From assembly GCF_002156385.1 (NCBI RefSeq), contig NZ_MVJM01000001.1, positions 455,583 to 519,582 on the forward strand: 64,000 bases of DNA, written 5' to 3'. Under the pieces are notes generated by a model, which was not told the DNA's origin, did no database searches, and saw only the letters and a program-made list of their open reading frames with translations. The translations under genes were made by a program, and so were the position numbers. Each line of letters starts with the position of its first letter. Position 1 is the stretch's first letter. Source of the stretch: Halalkalibacter urbisdiaboli (lineage in GTDB: Bacteria > Bacillota > Bacilli > Bacillales > Bacillaceae_D). Positions 1 to 9,340 of the stretch are shown piece after piece.

Positions 1-23
1 TTTACCTTCAAATCCAAAAAAAG

Positions 24-154
24 AGTGCGCGGTGTTTGAGCGCACTGAAAAGGGGAAAATCAGAGGGCTTTGCGCAATGAGCGGAGCCGTTGCCATCTTT
101 TTAAAAGCCTGCTATGAGGAGGGCTCTGAAAAAGGGTGGGTTTCCCTTTTTCAG
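24..154. repeat. Repeat element with palindromes at window start
   Basis: This gene-free stretch downstream of the fructokinase gene holds a small hairpin (24-30 with 40-46), a motif at 74-110 that recurs in inverted orientation at 61780-61812, and a perfect inverted repeat of 11 nt, CTGAAAAAGGG (126-136) with CCCTTTTTCAG (144-154). The same core arm is found at 5321-5347. The hairpin next to the fructokinase stop could act as a terminator for the minus-strand operon. The combination of a shared motif and a shared palindrome suggests a dispersed repeat; its left limit may lie outside the window. Confidence 0.5.
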
Positions 155-182
155 TACCCTTTTTGCACACTTTTCTTGATTA

Positions 183-1121
183 TTATATTCGCTTTTGAAC
201 TTCCTCAAGTGTCGGTAAAGCAGTCATTGCACCATGAGTTGACGCTGCAAGAGCACCTGATACAGAAGCAAATTGGACAACTCTTTTCCATTGCTCTACT
301 GACAATTCTTCAACCTTAGTATTTATTTCACTTAACTGATAGAGAATTCCTGATACATATGCATCTCCTGCACCTGTCGTATCGATAGTCTGCACCTTTA
401 ATGCGGGTACATGAGCAATCTCATTTCCAATACAAATGTAACTCCCTTTTCCACCAAAGGTAATCAGTAAAACAGGTATTTGAAAGGTGGAAAGCTTTTC
501 AACCGCTTTTTCGATTTCAGTTTCTCCCGTTAAAAAGGTCATTTCTTCATCCGAAATTTTAACAACATCTGCTTCCCCAAGCATTGACATAATCGTCGTT
601 TTTGCCTGTTTTGCATTCGGCCATAATCCAAGACGCAAATTTGGATCAAATGAAACGATTAAAGCATTCTCCTTTGCCAGCTTGACTGCTTGCTTTGTTG
701 CTGAATGACTTGGCTCACTAATCATAGAAATTGAACCAAAATGAAAAACATTATGCTGCTTAAAGATATCTAAGTCTAGATCTTCTTTTGCCAAAAAGCG
801 ATCAGCACTTGGGTCGATATAAAAGCTGAAATGACGTTCACCGGTCTCATCTAGGGTAACAAACACTACCCCCGTTCTCGCTTCGTCTGTTAACAGCATT
901 TGTTGAATATTTACACCGTGCTTTTGTAAAATGTTTCGCATAAATTCACCTAATACGTCATTGCCTACCTTACCAACAAAGGTTGATTTTGCCCCCAGTT
1001 TTGCAGTAGCAACAGCTACATTTGCTGGTGCACCGCCTGGACTCTTTTGATAAGTTACGTTCTCTGAGTCTAATGGTATAAAGTCAATAAGTGCTTCTCC
1101 TAAACTAATAATTCCTTTCAT
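183..1121 (-). CDS. PfkB-family fructokinase
   Basis: A 312-residue sugar kinase of the PfkB/ribokinase family. The N-terminal half carries the substrate-binding signature (SPGGAPANVAVA, about residues 27-38) and the C-terminal half has the catalytic anion-hole motif DTTGAGDAYVSG, with the Asp base in GAGD. The length is normal for the family. It would phosphorylate cytosolic fructose to fructose 6-phosphate. It is the last gene of a three-gene minus-strand operon behind a PRD antiterminator (14 nt gap) and a PTS EIIA protein, as in sucrose utilisation loci, so fructose released from sucrose-phosphate is the likely substrate. No sucrose transporter or hydrolase gene is present here. The family is certain; exact sugar specificity is inferred. 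Confidence 0.85.
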   Translation of the reverse strand: MKGIISLGEALIDFIPLDSENVTYQKSPGGAPANVAVATAKLGAKSTFVGKVGNDVLGEFMRNILQKHGVNIQQMLLTDEARTGVVFVTLDETGERHFSFYIDPSADRFLAKEDLDLDIFKQHNVFHFGSISMISEPSHSATKQAVKLAKENALIVSFDPNLRLGLWPNAKQAKTTIMSMLGEADVVKISDEEMTFLTGETEIEKAVEKLSTFQIPVLLITFGGKGSYICIGNEIAHVPALKVQTIDTTGAGDAYVSGILYQLSEINTKVEELSVEQWKRVVQFASVSGALAASTHGAMTALPTLEEVQKRI

Positions 1122-1135
1122 CTGCTCACCTCTAT

Positions 1136-1966
1136 CTAGTTTCGTTGGATACGTTGAATATGCAAGGTCAAGTAAACGATTTCAGAGTTTGGTAAAGTCA
1201 TTCCTTCTTTCTCGTAGAGAAACTGTGCCAACTCGACCGCCATTTTATATGCATCAGCATGTCTTTCGCGAACTAACTTGTACATCTCCTCATCAATATC
1301 CTCGAATGCCTCACCCTTGATTACCCGCTTTAAAGCAAAATTTAAATGCGTAATCAAGCGTTGATACGAAATCGAACTTTCCGCAAGTTTAACAGATAAT
1401 TTCTCTTCAATCCTTTTTATTAGTTCATTAATGATTACGGTTGTATTCAAAGTTTCAGACATGGTTGACGTATTCATTTTCGCTGTATGAAGATGAAGAG
1501 CAATATGAGCAGCTTCATCCTCCGGTAAAGTAATACCTGTTTTTTTCGATACAAGTTCAAGCGCCCATAAACCTATATTAAATTCCGCATCATACAGAAC
1601 CTTTATCTCATGTAGCAATTTATTTCGCAACTCAAACCCTTGGCTAACCCGCTCAATCGCAAACGATAAATGATCAGTTAAACCTACATGGATATGTTCA
1701 TTTAGTTTAGTCCGCAATTGCTTTTCAGCGTGTGTAATAATTTCTTCCGCTAACGAAATATGTTCTTCAGGGAGCATATCAATAATTTGTGTAAATTTCT
1801 CATACTCCTTCTCATCTTTCATGACAAATACTTTCTCGATTTTGTCAGAGTTAATGATATCGTTTTTTCGTTTCCCAAATGCAATTCCGGGACCTATGAC
1901 AATGATCTCATCATGCCCCTCTTTTACGACGACTACGTTATTATTTAAAATTTTATTAATTTTCAT
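1136..1966 (-). CDS. BglG/SacY-family transcription antiterminator
   Basis: A 276-residue protein with the LicT/SacT/SacY architecture: an RNA-binding co-antiterminator domain (about 1-60, beginning MKINKILNNN with the later GPGIAFGKRKND motif) followed by two PRD domains with conserved histidines (for example the EHIHVGLTDHLSFA stretch near residue 90 and HIALHLHT near 155). Members bind a RAT hairpin in leader RNA and prevent formation of an overlapping terminator when the inducer is present; phosphorylation of PRD histidines by PTS proteins sets activity. A RAT is visible at 2681-2712 upstream of this operon, so autoregulation is very likely. It sits between an EIIA gene and a fructokinase gene, which suggests sucrose or another beta-fructoside as inducer. 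Confidence 0.9.
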   Translation of the reverse strand: MKINKILNNNVVVVKEGHDEIIVIGPGIAFGKRKNDIINSDKIEKVFVMKDEKEYEKFTQIIDMLPEEHISLAEEIITHAEKQLRTKLNEHIHVGLTDHLSFAIERVSQGFELRNKLLHEIKVLYDAEFNIGLWALELVSKKTGITLPEDEAAHIALHLHTAKMNTSTMSETLNTTVIINELIKRIEEKLSVKLAESSISYQRLITHLNFALKRVIKGEAFEDIDEEMYKLVRERHADAYKMAVELAQFLYEKEGMTLPNSEIVYLTLHIQRIQRN

Positions 1967-2090
1967 CGGTTAAAGCTCCATTCATGATAAACACTCTAAA
2001 CAGCATTAAAATAACGTGATTTCGACGATAATAATAGGATGTACCCAAACGACACTCCTCAGGAACACCCCTTATCATATAGTATTGTAA

Positions 2091-2609
2091 CTACCTTTTT
2101 ACTTTAATTGTTAATACCGTTTCTCCAGCGGTTAACTGCTCTTTCGATATTTTTTCAATAGAAGCAACAGCCTCATCAATGTTTGTAATGATAACAGGAG
2201 TAATCGTACTTGCTGCCTTTTCTTTTACTAATTCTAAATCAAAATCGACTAACGGCTGTCCTGCCTTAATAGAGTCTCCTTCTTGTACATGAGCAGTAAA
2301 GCCCTCTCCTTTCATATTAACTGTCTCTAGTCCAATATGAATAAGCACTTCAAGACCACCCAGTGTTTTAATCCCAATTGCATGTTTCGTAGGAAAGATT
2401 TGAATGATTTCACCAGTTGCTGGAGAAATCACCTTCCCGTTACTTGGTTCTACCGCAAACCCATCCCCCATCATTTTTTGTGAAAATGTCGGATCAGGTA
2501 CGTCTTCAATCGAGACTACCTTTCCATCTAACGGTGACAGAATTATTTCCTGTTCTGGAATGTCTTGAGTTTCAACTTTCTTATCAAGACCAAATAGTTT
2601 TTTAAACAT
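2091..2609 (-). CDS. PTS glucose-type EIIA component (stand-alone)
   Basis: A 172-residue soluble protein matching the EIIA-Glc/Crr fold: SPLDGKVVSIEDVPDPTFS near residue 25, the KHAIGIKT strand, and the phospho-acceptor histidine in LIHIGLETV near residue 91. EIIA passes phosphate from HPr to an EIIB domain. It is the first gene of the operon with the antiterminator and fructokinase and stands alone, without EIIB or EIIC domains. In B. subtilis the sucrose EIIBC proteins lack an EIIA domain, so this protein may serve a sucrose-type EIIBC encoded elsewhere and may also phosphorylate the antiterminator next door. The partner is an inference. Confidence 0.9.
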   Translation of the reverse strand: MFKKLFGLDKKVETQDIPEQEIILSPLDGKVVSIEDVPDPTFSQKMMGDGFAVEPSNGKVISPATGEIIQIFPTKHAIGIKTLGGLEVLIHIGLETVNMKGEGFTAHVQEGDSIKAGQPLVDFDLELVKEKAASTITPVIITNIDEAVASIEKISKEQLTAGETVLTIKVKR

Positions 2610-2632
2610 ATCGTTTCACCTCTTTTAAATAA

Positions 2633-2712
2633 TAAAAAAAAGACCTAAAAAAGATAAGATTATAAAATCTCACCAATTTTAGGTCTTGCCTGAGTTCACT
2701 CAGTGACAATCC
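2633..2712 (-). promoter_or_regulatory. RAT antiterminator overlapping an intrinsic terminator
   Basis: Read on the minus strand, 2712-2681 begins GGATTGTCACTG and ends CAGGCAAGACC, matching the ribonucleic antiterminator of the LicT/SacT class (GGATTGTTACTG...CAGGCAAAACC). Its 3' end overlaps the upstream arm of a terminator: 2677-2687 pairs with 2640-2650 and is followed by a run of U (2640-2633). The EIIA start codon is 24 nt downstream. Binding of the PRD antiterminator encoded in this operon would stop the terminator from folding. Confidence 0.9.
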
Positions 2713-2917
2713 TTCATATCCTATTGATGAGATAATCATAATACGAAATTATAACGCTGTCAAACATACTTACCATTCCCCATTATTGATTTAAAAACCA
2801 CCAATCATTTTATTACTTTTATAGAAAAATACCCCAGAAAATAGATATCCAACCACCTATATCCGAATATTATTTAATAAATAATCACACTTTGTTCGCT
2901 TTCTTTGCAAAAAGGGG

Positions 2918-2946
2918 TTCTCAAATAGGAAGGAATCGTCTATAAT
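2918..2946 (+). promoter_or_regulatory. SigA-type promoter of xpt operon
   Basis: A perfect -10 TATAAT lies at 2941-2946, and a TTCTCA -35 (four of six consensus bases) lies at 2918-2923 with a 17-nt spacer. The riboswitch aptamer begins 20 nt downstream, which is the normal arrangement. Confidence 0.6.
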
Positions 2947-2965
2947 TCAGAACATACTATATTTT

Positions 2966-3717
<752 letters not shown>

Positions 3718-3735
3718 AGAAATGAGGAAAAAAGC

Positions 3736-5262
3736 ATGTCAACAAACACTATTCACTATCCACTTTATAAACGTGAGGATACGGACGCATTTTTTGCGCT
3801 ATTTCAAAACAACCTTGCAAATTTTGTGATTATTGCTGTAACGATGCTTGGTATGGGTTTTCCTGCAAGTATTGTTTTTGGAAAGGTTATTCCTGGTGCA
3901 GCCGTTGCTGTAATGGTAGGAAACTTATACTATGCGTATATGGCTAAACGTTTGGCACTTAAAGAAGGAAGAGCAGATGTTACTGCTCTATCATATGGCA
4001 TTAGTACACCTGTAATGTTTGTATTCTTATTTGGTGTTCTTGCACCTGCAAATGCTCTAACAGGTGACCATGAACTAGCGTGGAAAATCGCTGTAGCTGC
4101 CGCATTTCTATCTGGTTTAGTTGAGGCACTAGTTAGCTTAACAGGGAATTGGGTGCGCAGTCATTTACCACGTGCAGCCATGCTCGGAGCTCTCGCCGGT
4201 GTCGCGATAACATTTATTGCTGGTGAAATGCTGTTTAATACATTTTCAATTCCAGTTGTTGGTCTTGTTTCCCTTGCAATTATTCTAGTAGGTGTCATTG
4301 GTAAAATCGTGATGCCATTTAACATCCCAGCTTCATTATTTGCAGTCATTATTGGTACGATCTTAGCATTTGCTCTTGGTTATCAATCTCCAACTAATAT
4401 CTCAGAAGGCTTAGCTAATGTTGGCTTTTATCCACTTCTTCCTACATTAGCACCTTTCGAAGGCATGACTTACCTATTCGGTGCACTTATTGGGTTACTC
4501 GGGGTTCTTATTCCTATTACTATTTATAATGCCATTGAAACGATGAACAATGTCGATGCCATGGCTGCAGCTGGTGATAGTTATGATGTAAGGGAATGTC
4601 AAGCGGTTGATGGAGTAGGTACAATGATTGGGGCCATTTTCGGTGGACTGTTTCCGACTACAGTTTATATTGCGACTGTTGGCTCAAAGCAAATGGGTGC
4701 AGGTCGTGGATATAGTATTTTAAATGCGATTGTTTTTGGTATCGCTGCTATGACAGGAATCATTGCTGCTTTCTCAGCGATTATTCCCCTCGCTGCAATC
4801 GCCCCAATTCTCGTCTTTGTCGGAATGTCGATGGTTGCAACACCATTTTTAACGAACGACAAAAAATATTACCCAGCGGTTGCGATTGCGATGCTCCCTT
4901 ACTTTGCGAATTATGTAATGACTCGCTTCAATAATGCTGCTGGTGAAGTTGTAGCTGGGATTTCCGAAGGGATAGTTCCTCTCGGTCAAGGGGCGATGTT
5001 TACAGCCATTTTACTAGGGGCCATGACAGTTGCTATTATCGATAAACAATTCAAACAAGCAATTATTTTTTCATTAATTGCAGCATTCTTCTCGTTTATT
5101 GGTTTAATGCACGCACCTGCTTTAGCCATTAATGCAGCTGGTGAATATACAATAGGGTACATTTTAGTAGCTGTGTTTTTCATATATTGTTTCGTAAAAG
5201 AATCACAGCAACAAAATACAATGACAGAGGATTCATTAAAACAACAAAAAACTGCCTCATAA
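3736..5262 (+). CDS. NCS2-family purine permease
   Basis: A 508-residue polytopic membrane protein with about a dozen hydrophobic segments. Features of the nucleobase-cation symporter 2 / AzgA-like group are visible: an early MGMGFPASIVFGKVIPGAA segment, the ALSYGISTP segment, and the later MNNVDAMAAAGDSYDV and GGLFPTTVYI segments that resemble the substrate-binding helices. It is longer than classic PbuX (about 440). Co-transcription with xpt under a guanine riboswitch indicates import of guanine, hypoxanthine or xanthine. Which base it carries cannot be read from the sequence. It replaces the PbuX-type permease that usually follows xpt in B. subtilis. Confidence 0.8.
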   Translation: MSTNTIHYPLYKREDTDAFFALFQNNLANFVIIAVTMLGMGFPASIVFGKVIPGAAVAVMVGNLYYAYMAKRLALKEGRADVTALSYGISTPVMFVFLFGVLAPANALTGDHELAWKIAVAAAFLSGLVEALVSLTGNWVRSHLPRAAMLGALAGVAITFIAGEMLFNTFSIPVVGLVSLAIILVGVIGKIVMPFNIPASLFAVIIGTILAFALGYQSPTNISEGLANVGFYPLLPTLAPFEGMTYLFGALIGLLGVLIPITIYNAIETMNNVDAMAAAGDSYDVRECQAVDGVGTMIGAIFGGLFPTTVYIATVGSKQMGAGRGYSILNAIVFGIAAMTGIIAAFSAIIPLAAIAPILVFVGMSMVATPFLTNDKKYYPAVAIAMLPYFANYVMTRFNNAAGEVVAGISEGIVPLGQGAMFTAILLGAMTVAIIDKQFKQAIIFSLIAAFFSFIGLMHAPALAINAAGEYTIGYILVAVFFIYCFVKESQQQNTMTEDSLKQQKTAS

Positions 5263-5315
5263 GAAAGATAACAATCGCTTTTAATTAGGCAAATAAAATA
5301 GGTGTCGCCAGAAGG

Positions 5316-5354
5316 CCACTGAAAAAGGGAAAAGCACCCTTTTTCAGTGGCCTC
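5316..5354. terminator. Palindromic bidirectional terminator, CTGAAAAAGGG core
   Basis: An inverted repeat of about 16 bp per arm (GGCCACTGAAAAAGGG with CCCTTTTTCAGTGGCC) lies between the convergent permease and SDR genes. The inner core is identical to that at 126-154. The flanks carry no clear U run on the plus strand, so it may act as a folded repeat more than as a classical terminator. Confidence 0.6.
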
Positions 5355-5366
5355 GTCGCAAGGAGG

Positions 5367-5410
5367 TTGTTCCAAAAAGGTAAACTCACTTTTTGGACAA
5401 CCTTTTTCTT
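5367..5410. terminator. Palindromic terminator, CCAAAAAGGT core
   Basis: GGTTGTTCCAAAAAGGT pairs with ACTTTTTGGACAACC and is followed by a T run, giving an intrinsic terminator for the plus-strand permease operon just before the convergent SDR stop codon. It shares its inner arm with the palindromes at 11019, 25287, 34301, 45111 and 61817. Confidence 0.7.
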
Positions 5411-5416
5411 TTCTTA

Positions 5417-6157
5417 TTAATGTTCATAAATCATTTTCTTCGTCATTCCCCCGTCGATCGTAATATTCTCCGCTGTAATAAAATCATTATCTGGATTCGT
5501 TAAAAACAAGCATGCTCTTGCAATGTCACTAGGTTTACCAACACGCTTAGAAAAGTGTTGGTCATGGTCGATGGCCCGTAATTCCATTTCATCTCCTGTA
5601 TGAATCCAACCTGGACTTATTGAATTCACCTGTATACGGTCTTGTTGTAAGGATGCTGCCGATGCATGAGTTAAGGCAATGAGCCCACCTTTAGAGGCTG
5701 CATATGCTTCAGAATCTGGTTCTGACATGAAAGCCCTTGTTGATGCAATGTTAACGATTGAACCCTTTTGGTGTTTTTTCATAACTTTAGCAACCTCTCT
5801 TGTACACAAAAACGCCCCCCGTAAATTTGTATTGATAATATTATCCCATTGCTCAAGCGTTATGCCGTTTGGATAAGAGGCCCTTGCGATTCCAGCGTTA
5901 TTTACGAGGACATCAATTCGCTCAAACTGTAATTCCACCTGACGAACCAGTTCAATAATATGTTCTTCTTTTCTGACATCACATACAACTGCATGTGCCT
6001 CACTACCTTCATTCATCATTGCTTCTGCAGTTTGGTTTGCAGCCTGTTCATTTAAATCAGCAACAATAACACAATCTCCATGCCTTCCGTATGCCTTTGC
6101 AACCGCTTCGCCAATTCCTTGCCCTGCCCCGGTTATGATTACTACCCGTTTTTTCAT
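5417..6157 (-). CDS. SDR-family oxidoreductase
   Basis: A 246-residue classical short-chain dehydrogenase/reductase. It has the NAD(P)-binding TGAGQGIG motif at residues 9-16, the NNAG motif near residue 88, the catalytic Ser-Tyr-Lys set (INIAS region, then YAASK near residue 152) and the PGWI motif after it. The acidic residue at the end of beta-strand 2 (VADLNE) suggests NAD preference. It stands alone between a convergent permease and a chemoreceptor gene on the same strand, so context gives no substrate. Family is certain, substrate unknown. Confidence 0.85.
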   Translation of the reverse strand: MKKRVVIITGAGQGIGEAVAKAYGRHGDCVIVADLNEQAANQTAEAMMNEGSEAHAVVCDVRKEEHIIELVRQVELQFERIDVLVNNAGIARASYPNGITLEQWDNIINTNLRGAFLCTREVAKVMKKHQKGSIVNIASTRAFMSEPDSEAYAASKGGLIALTHASAASLQQDRIQVNSISPGWIHTGDEMELRAIDHDQHFSKRVGKPSDIARACLFLTNPDNDFITAENITIDGGMTKKMIYEH

Positions 6158-6334
6158 AGTCTTCCCTCCATTACGTTAGAGCCACGTTTTTATCCTTCAA
6201 TTTGTATAAATGCATCTTAATAATAATTATATAGATTAATACAATTATATAATACGAACATACACATTTTGTCTTTCTGAGTCACATTATAAAAGATCTT
6301 CATTTCCTGGGAAAGTTCGTTCGGTTAAACTACA

Positions 6335-6377
6335 AATAAAACCATCCCTAATTTATTTAAATAAGGATGGTTTTATT
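6335..6377 (-). terminator. Intrinsic terminator of the chemoreceptor gene
   Basis: AATAAAACCATCC (6335-6347) pairs with GGATGGTTTTATT (6365-6377), immediately after the minus-strand stop codon at 6379. The A/T-rich ends provide the U tract. Confidence 0.75.
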
Positions 6378-6378
6378 T

Positions 6379-8076
6379 CTATAGCTTAAATCGTCTTATT
6401 AATTGATTTAGATTTTCTGAAAGCTTTGCTAGATGCTCCGAGCTACTTGAAACTTCCTGCATAGAGCTACTTGTCTGTTGAATTGAGGCTGATGTTTCCT
6501 CTACCCCTGCAGCTGCCTCTTCTGATATTGCAGCAATGTCTTCAATGGATTGCTTCATATGGTGGCTCGTCTGTGTCATCTCTGCTAAATTTCTTGAAAC
6601 TAATTGAATGCTTGATACCATATCTGAAACGGATTGGTGAATCGCCTTAAAGGTTTCACCAGTTGATTTAATTTGTGTTGTTCCACGTTCAACTTCTGCA
6701 TAACCATTTTGGAGAGAGTCTGTCACAATATCCGTCTCTTTTTGAATATTATTTACAATACTAGTAATGTCTAAAACAGATAATGAAACTTGCTCAGCTA
6801 ACTTTCTTACCTCATCTGCTACAACTGCAAAGCCTTTTCCATGCTCCCCTGCTCGAGCAGCTTCAATGGCTGCATTCAATGCTAACAAATTCGTTTGTTC
6901 TGCAATATCGTTAATCACAGATACGAGCTTCGTTATTTCTTTTGATTGGACATTTAGATGCTGAACTTTCCCAACGGAATCTTGAACAATTTGATCAATC
7001 ATGGCCATTTGCTCTACTGATGAGTCCATTAATGTACTACCTTTAACAGTCATCTCTAAAACATGATTGGACGTTTCTTGGACCTGTTCTCCGTTCTCAT
7101 TCGTTTCTTGTACACGCGTTGTAAATGATTCCATACCACTTGCTAGCTCGCTTGAATGGTTCGCCTGTGACTCCGCCCCCTGTGATAATTCTTCCATCGT
7201 CGAAGCCACCTGCTGTGAACCTGTGGTAACCTCATTAGCCGATTGAGTTAATTCCTCACTCTGAGAAGAAACTGATTCAGATACTTGTTGAACTTCAGCT
7301 AATATCAGCTTCATGTCATTGCTCATTTTATTTGTCGCTCGAATCAATTCACCAGCTTCATCTTTTAATTTCGTATGTAATGGCTCTTGAGTCAAATCAC
7401 CACTAGCAATTAGATTCATCCGGTCCTTAACAGCATTAATTGGCTTTGTAATTGTACTAGCTGTAACTACCGCAGCTACAATCCCAAGGATAACAACCGT
7501 AACTGAAACAGCAAAGCCAATTAACAAAAGTGATTCACCAATTTCTATTAAACTTTCACCTTCCTGCTTAATCATATGTTCACGCTTAGCAGTCATTTCA
7601 GCAAACCCATCCATAATATTATGTGCGATAGGCTGGACTTCATTCATTAAGATCGCTTTCGCTTCCTCGGTATTTCCTTTATCGTATTCAGTGAATACCT
7701 TGTCTTGGGTAAGAGCTGCCCATTCACTACTTTTAATGATTAACTCTTTTACTTCTTCAGAGTCTGTTGCTGCAAGAATCTGCTCCTCGATTACAATACT
7801 CTGGTCGGTATATGCATTAAATTTATTTTTATAATCAACATAACCATAAAGGACATACCCACGAGTTAATGCAATTCGCTCCGATATATTAAACGCTAGC
7901 TGCTCTTGTGCAATTAATAACGGCAAATGCTCATGAACCATTTCATCGGTATCGCTATTAATTTTGTTTACCGAAATGTAATTAAACGCTCCTAAACAAA
8001 GTGTTAACAAAATAACTATGGAAAAACTTAATATAATTTTTAACCGAATGCTTTTAATGTTGAATAAACGCATCAT
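6379..8076 (-). CDS. Methyl-accepting chemotaxis protein
   Basis: A 565-residue chemoreceptor: N-terminal membrane anchor (about residues 10-30), an extracellular four-helix-bundle sensor domain (about 35-180), a second membrane segment (about 182-205), a HAMP domain (about 206-260), and a long cytoplasmic coiled coil. The hairpin tip sequence [19 protein letters not shown] near residue 390, the signature for CheA/CheW binding, is intact. Two adjacent ATG codons follow the AAGGGAG ribosome site. Its mRNA leader carries a c-di-GMP-I riboswitch and terminator, so c-di-GMP is expected to control its synthesis. The ligand sensed by the periplasmic-side domain is unknown. Confidence 0.95.
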   Translation of the reverse strand: MMRLFNIKSIRLKIILSFSIVILLTLCLGAFNYISVNKINSDTDEMVHEHLPLLIAQEQLAFNISERIALTRGYVLYGYVDYKNKFNAYTDQSIVIEEQILAATDSEEVKELIIKSSEWAALTQDKVFTEYDKGNTEEAKAILMNEVQPIAHNIMDGFAEMTAKREHMIKQEGESLIEIGESLLLIGFAVSVTVVILGIVAAVVTASTITKPINAVKDRMNLIASGDLTQEPLHTKLKDEAGELIRATNKMSNDMKLILAEVQQVSESVSSQSEELTQSANEVTTGSQQVASTMEELSQGAESQANHSSELASGMESFTTRVQETNENGEQVQETSNHVLEMTVKGSTLMDSSVEQMAMIDQIVQDSVGKVQHLNVQSKEITKLVSVINDIAEQTNLLALNAAIEAARAGEHGKGFAVVADEVRKLAEQVSLSVLDITSIVNNIQKETDIVTDSLQNGYAEVERGTTQIKSTGETFKAIHQSVSDMVSSIQLVSRNLAEMTQTSHHMKQSIEDIAAISEEAAAGVEETSASIQQTSSSMQEVSSSSEHLAKLSENLNQLIRRFKL

Positions 8077-8120
8077 TTTATTGCTCCCTTCATGAAATCA
8101 AAAACCTCTTTTATGCCTAT

Positions 8121-8253
8121 AAAAAATAAAAAAACTATTCTAATAATAGAATAGCCAAAAATCACTTTTTTTTGGTAACCAGGCGATCGTAGTAATACCA
8201 TTACCTTAGACCCTAGGCTTTGCGTCCTTATTTTTCAATAAGTTTGCCTTTTT
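8121..8253 (-). promoter_or_regulatory. c-di-GMP-I (GEMM-I) riboswitch with terminator
   Basis: On the minus strand, 8253-8173 shows the GEMM-I hallmarks in order: GGCAAAC, a GAAA-capped P1b stem, GGACGCAAAGCC, GGGTCTAAGG, a variable P2 and the closing GCCTGGTTACC. Downstream is a hairpin (8148-8154 with 8135-8141) followed by a long U-rich run (8134-8121), an intrinsic terminator 45 nt before the chemoreceptor start. The arrangement is a transcriptional switch; whether c-di-GMP turns it on or off is not decidable by eye. Confidence 0.92.
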
Positions 8254-8303
8254 CATTTTAAAAAACATTATATATTATTCATTTTTATTCTCTTACTATA
8301 TTT

Positions 8304-8332
8304 ATAGTATAAGACTTTATTACTAAAATCAA
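8304..8332 (-). promoter_or_regulatory. SigA-type promoter for the riboswitch-chemoreceptor RNA
   Basis: On the minus strand TTGATT (8332-8327) and TACTAT (8309-8304) are separated by 17 nt, ending about 50 nt before the riboswitch aptamer. Confidence 0.6.
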
Positions 8333-8413
8333 GATGTTTTATTGTAATATATTTATCTAAAAAAAGTAGAAATGAAGCTCGCACTTTTTTTAACCCTTCC
8401 ATAAAAAAAGAGA

Positions 8414-8442
8414 TTGACTCCTGATCATTTCAGGAGTAAATT
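8414..8442 (+). promoter_or_regulatory. Candidate promoter of ktrAB with a palindromic spacer
   Basis: TTGACT (8414-8419) and TAAATT (8437-8442) are 17 nt apart, placed just before the c-di-AMP riboswitch. The spacer is nearly filled by an inverted repeat, ACTCCTGA (8417-8424) with TCAGGAGT (8430-8437), which could be an operator or an unrelated hairpin. Confidence 0.4.
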
Positions 8443-8467
8443 AATCTTGTTAATTAATTAAATACGC

Positions 8468-8657
8468 CTTTTATTCGCTGAATCTTTAATAGAACGGGGG
8501 ACCCATTTTGGCATGGTAACATGTCTTGGGGTGAATCTTATGATCAAAATAAGAAGGGATACTCTCAGTCCCTAATCCGACAGCTAACTCCGTAAGCGTT
8601 ATAAAATACGAGAGAAAGGTCTGCGAGCTAGGCCATTCTTTGTGATGGTCTTTTTTT
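8468..8657 (+). promoter_or_regulatory. c-di-AMP (ydaO/yuaA) riboswitch with terminator
   Basis: The leader carries the ydaO-class consensus segments in order: CGCTGAATCT, ACGGGGGACCCA, GGGGTGAATC, AGGGATACTCTCAGTCC, AATCCGACAGCTAACTCCGTAAGCG. It ends with a hairpin (8632-8637 with 8645-8650) and a T run (8650-8657), a transcription terminator 26 nt before ktrA. In this class c-di-AMP binding favours termination, so high c-di-AMP, a signal of high potassium, would shut off KtrAB. Confidence 0.95.
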
Positions 8658-8682
8658 GGTGTATAAAAAGGAGAGAATCAAC

Positions 8683-9339
8683 ATGAAAAAACAATTTGCC
8701 GTTATCGGTCTAGGTCGTTTTGGGGGCTCTGTTTGTCGCGAGTTATATCGAATGGGGCATGAAGTTTTGGCGATTGATAACAGTGAGGACAAAGTAAATG
8801 AATTTGCCAATTCTGCTACTCACGCAGTTATAGCAGATGCAACAGATGAACGAGTCCTTAAAAATTTAGGAATACGTAATTTTGAGTTTGTCATTGTTGC
8901 TATCGGCGATAATATTCAAACGAGTATTCTAAGTACGTTATTACTAAAAGAGCTTGATGTAAAAAATGTCTGGGTAAAAGCACAAAATCATTATCATCAT
9001 AAAGTATTAGATAAAATTGGTGCAGATCGGATTATTCACCCTGAATACGATATGGGGATTAGAATCGCACAGCATTTAGTTTCGGAAAAAATCATTGACT
9101 ATATCGAACTATCCGAGGAATACAGCATTGTCGAATTAATTGCTACCGAAAAGGTCGCAAATAACTCCCTTATTGAATTAGATATTCGTGCAAAATATGG
9201 CTGCACGATTTTAGCGATAAAACGCGGAGAAAATGTTATGGTCTCACCCTCTCCTCATGATTTAATTTATGAAAAAGATATTTTAATCATGATTGGTCAT
9301 AAAAACGATTTGAAACGATTTGAGGAAGAAGGATTATAA
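8683..9339 (+). CDS. ktrA: Potassium uptake regulator KtrA (RCK domain)
   Basis: The 218-residue cytosolic gating subunit of the Ktr potassium transporter. The N-terminal Rossmann RCK_N domain has the nucleotide motif GLGRFGGSVC (residues 8-17) and binds ATP/ADP; the C-terminal RCK_C domain (about 140-218), which includes RAKYGCTILAIKR, is the c-di-AMP site in known homologues. The sequence is close to B. subtilis KtrA. A longer frame exists from 8656, but that lies in the terminator U run; the AAGGAG site before 8683 fixes the start. KtrB follows with 1 nt between stop and start. Confidence 0.95.
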   Translation: MKKQFAVIGLGRFGGSVCRELYRMGHEVLAIDNSEDKVNEFANSATHAVIADATDERVLKNLGIRNFEFVIVAIGDNIQTSILSTLLLKELDVKNVWVKAQNHYHHKVLDKIGADRIIHPEYDMGIRIAQHLVSEKIIDYIELSEEYSIVELIATEKVANNSLIELDIRAKYGCTILAIKRGENVMVSPSPHDLIYEKDILIMIGHKNDLKRFEEEGL

Positions 9340-9340
9340 G

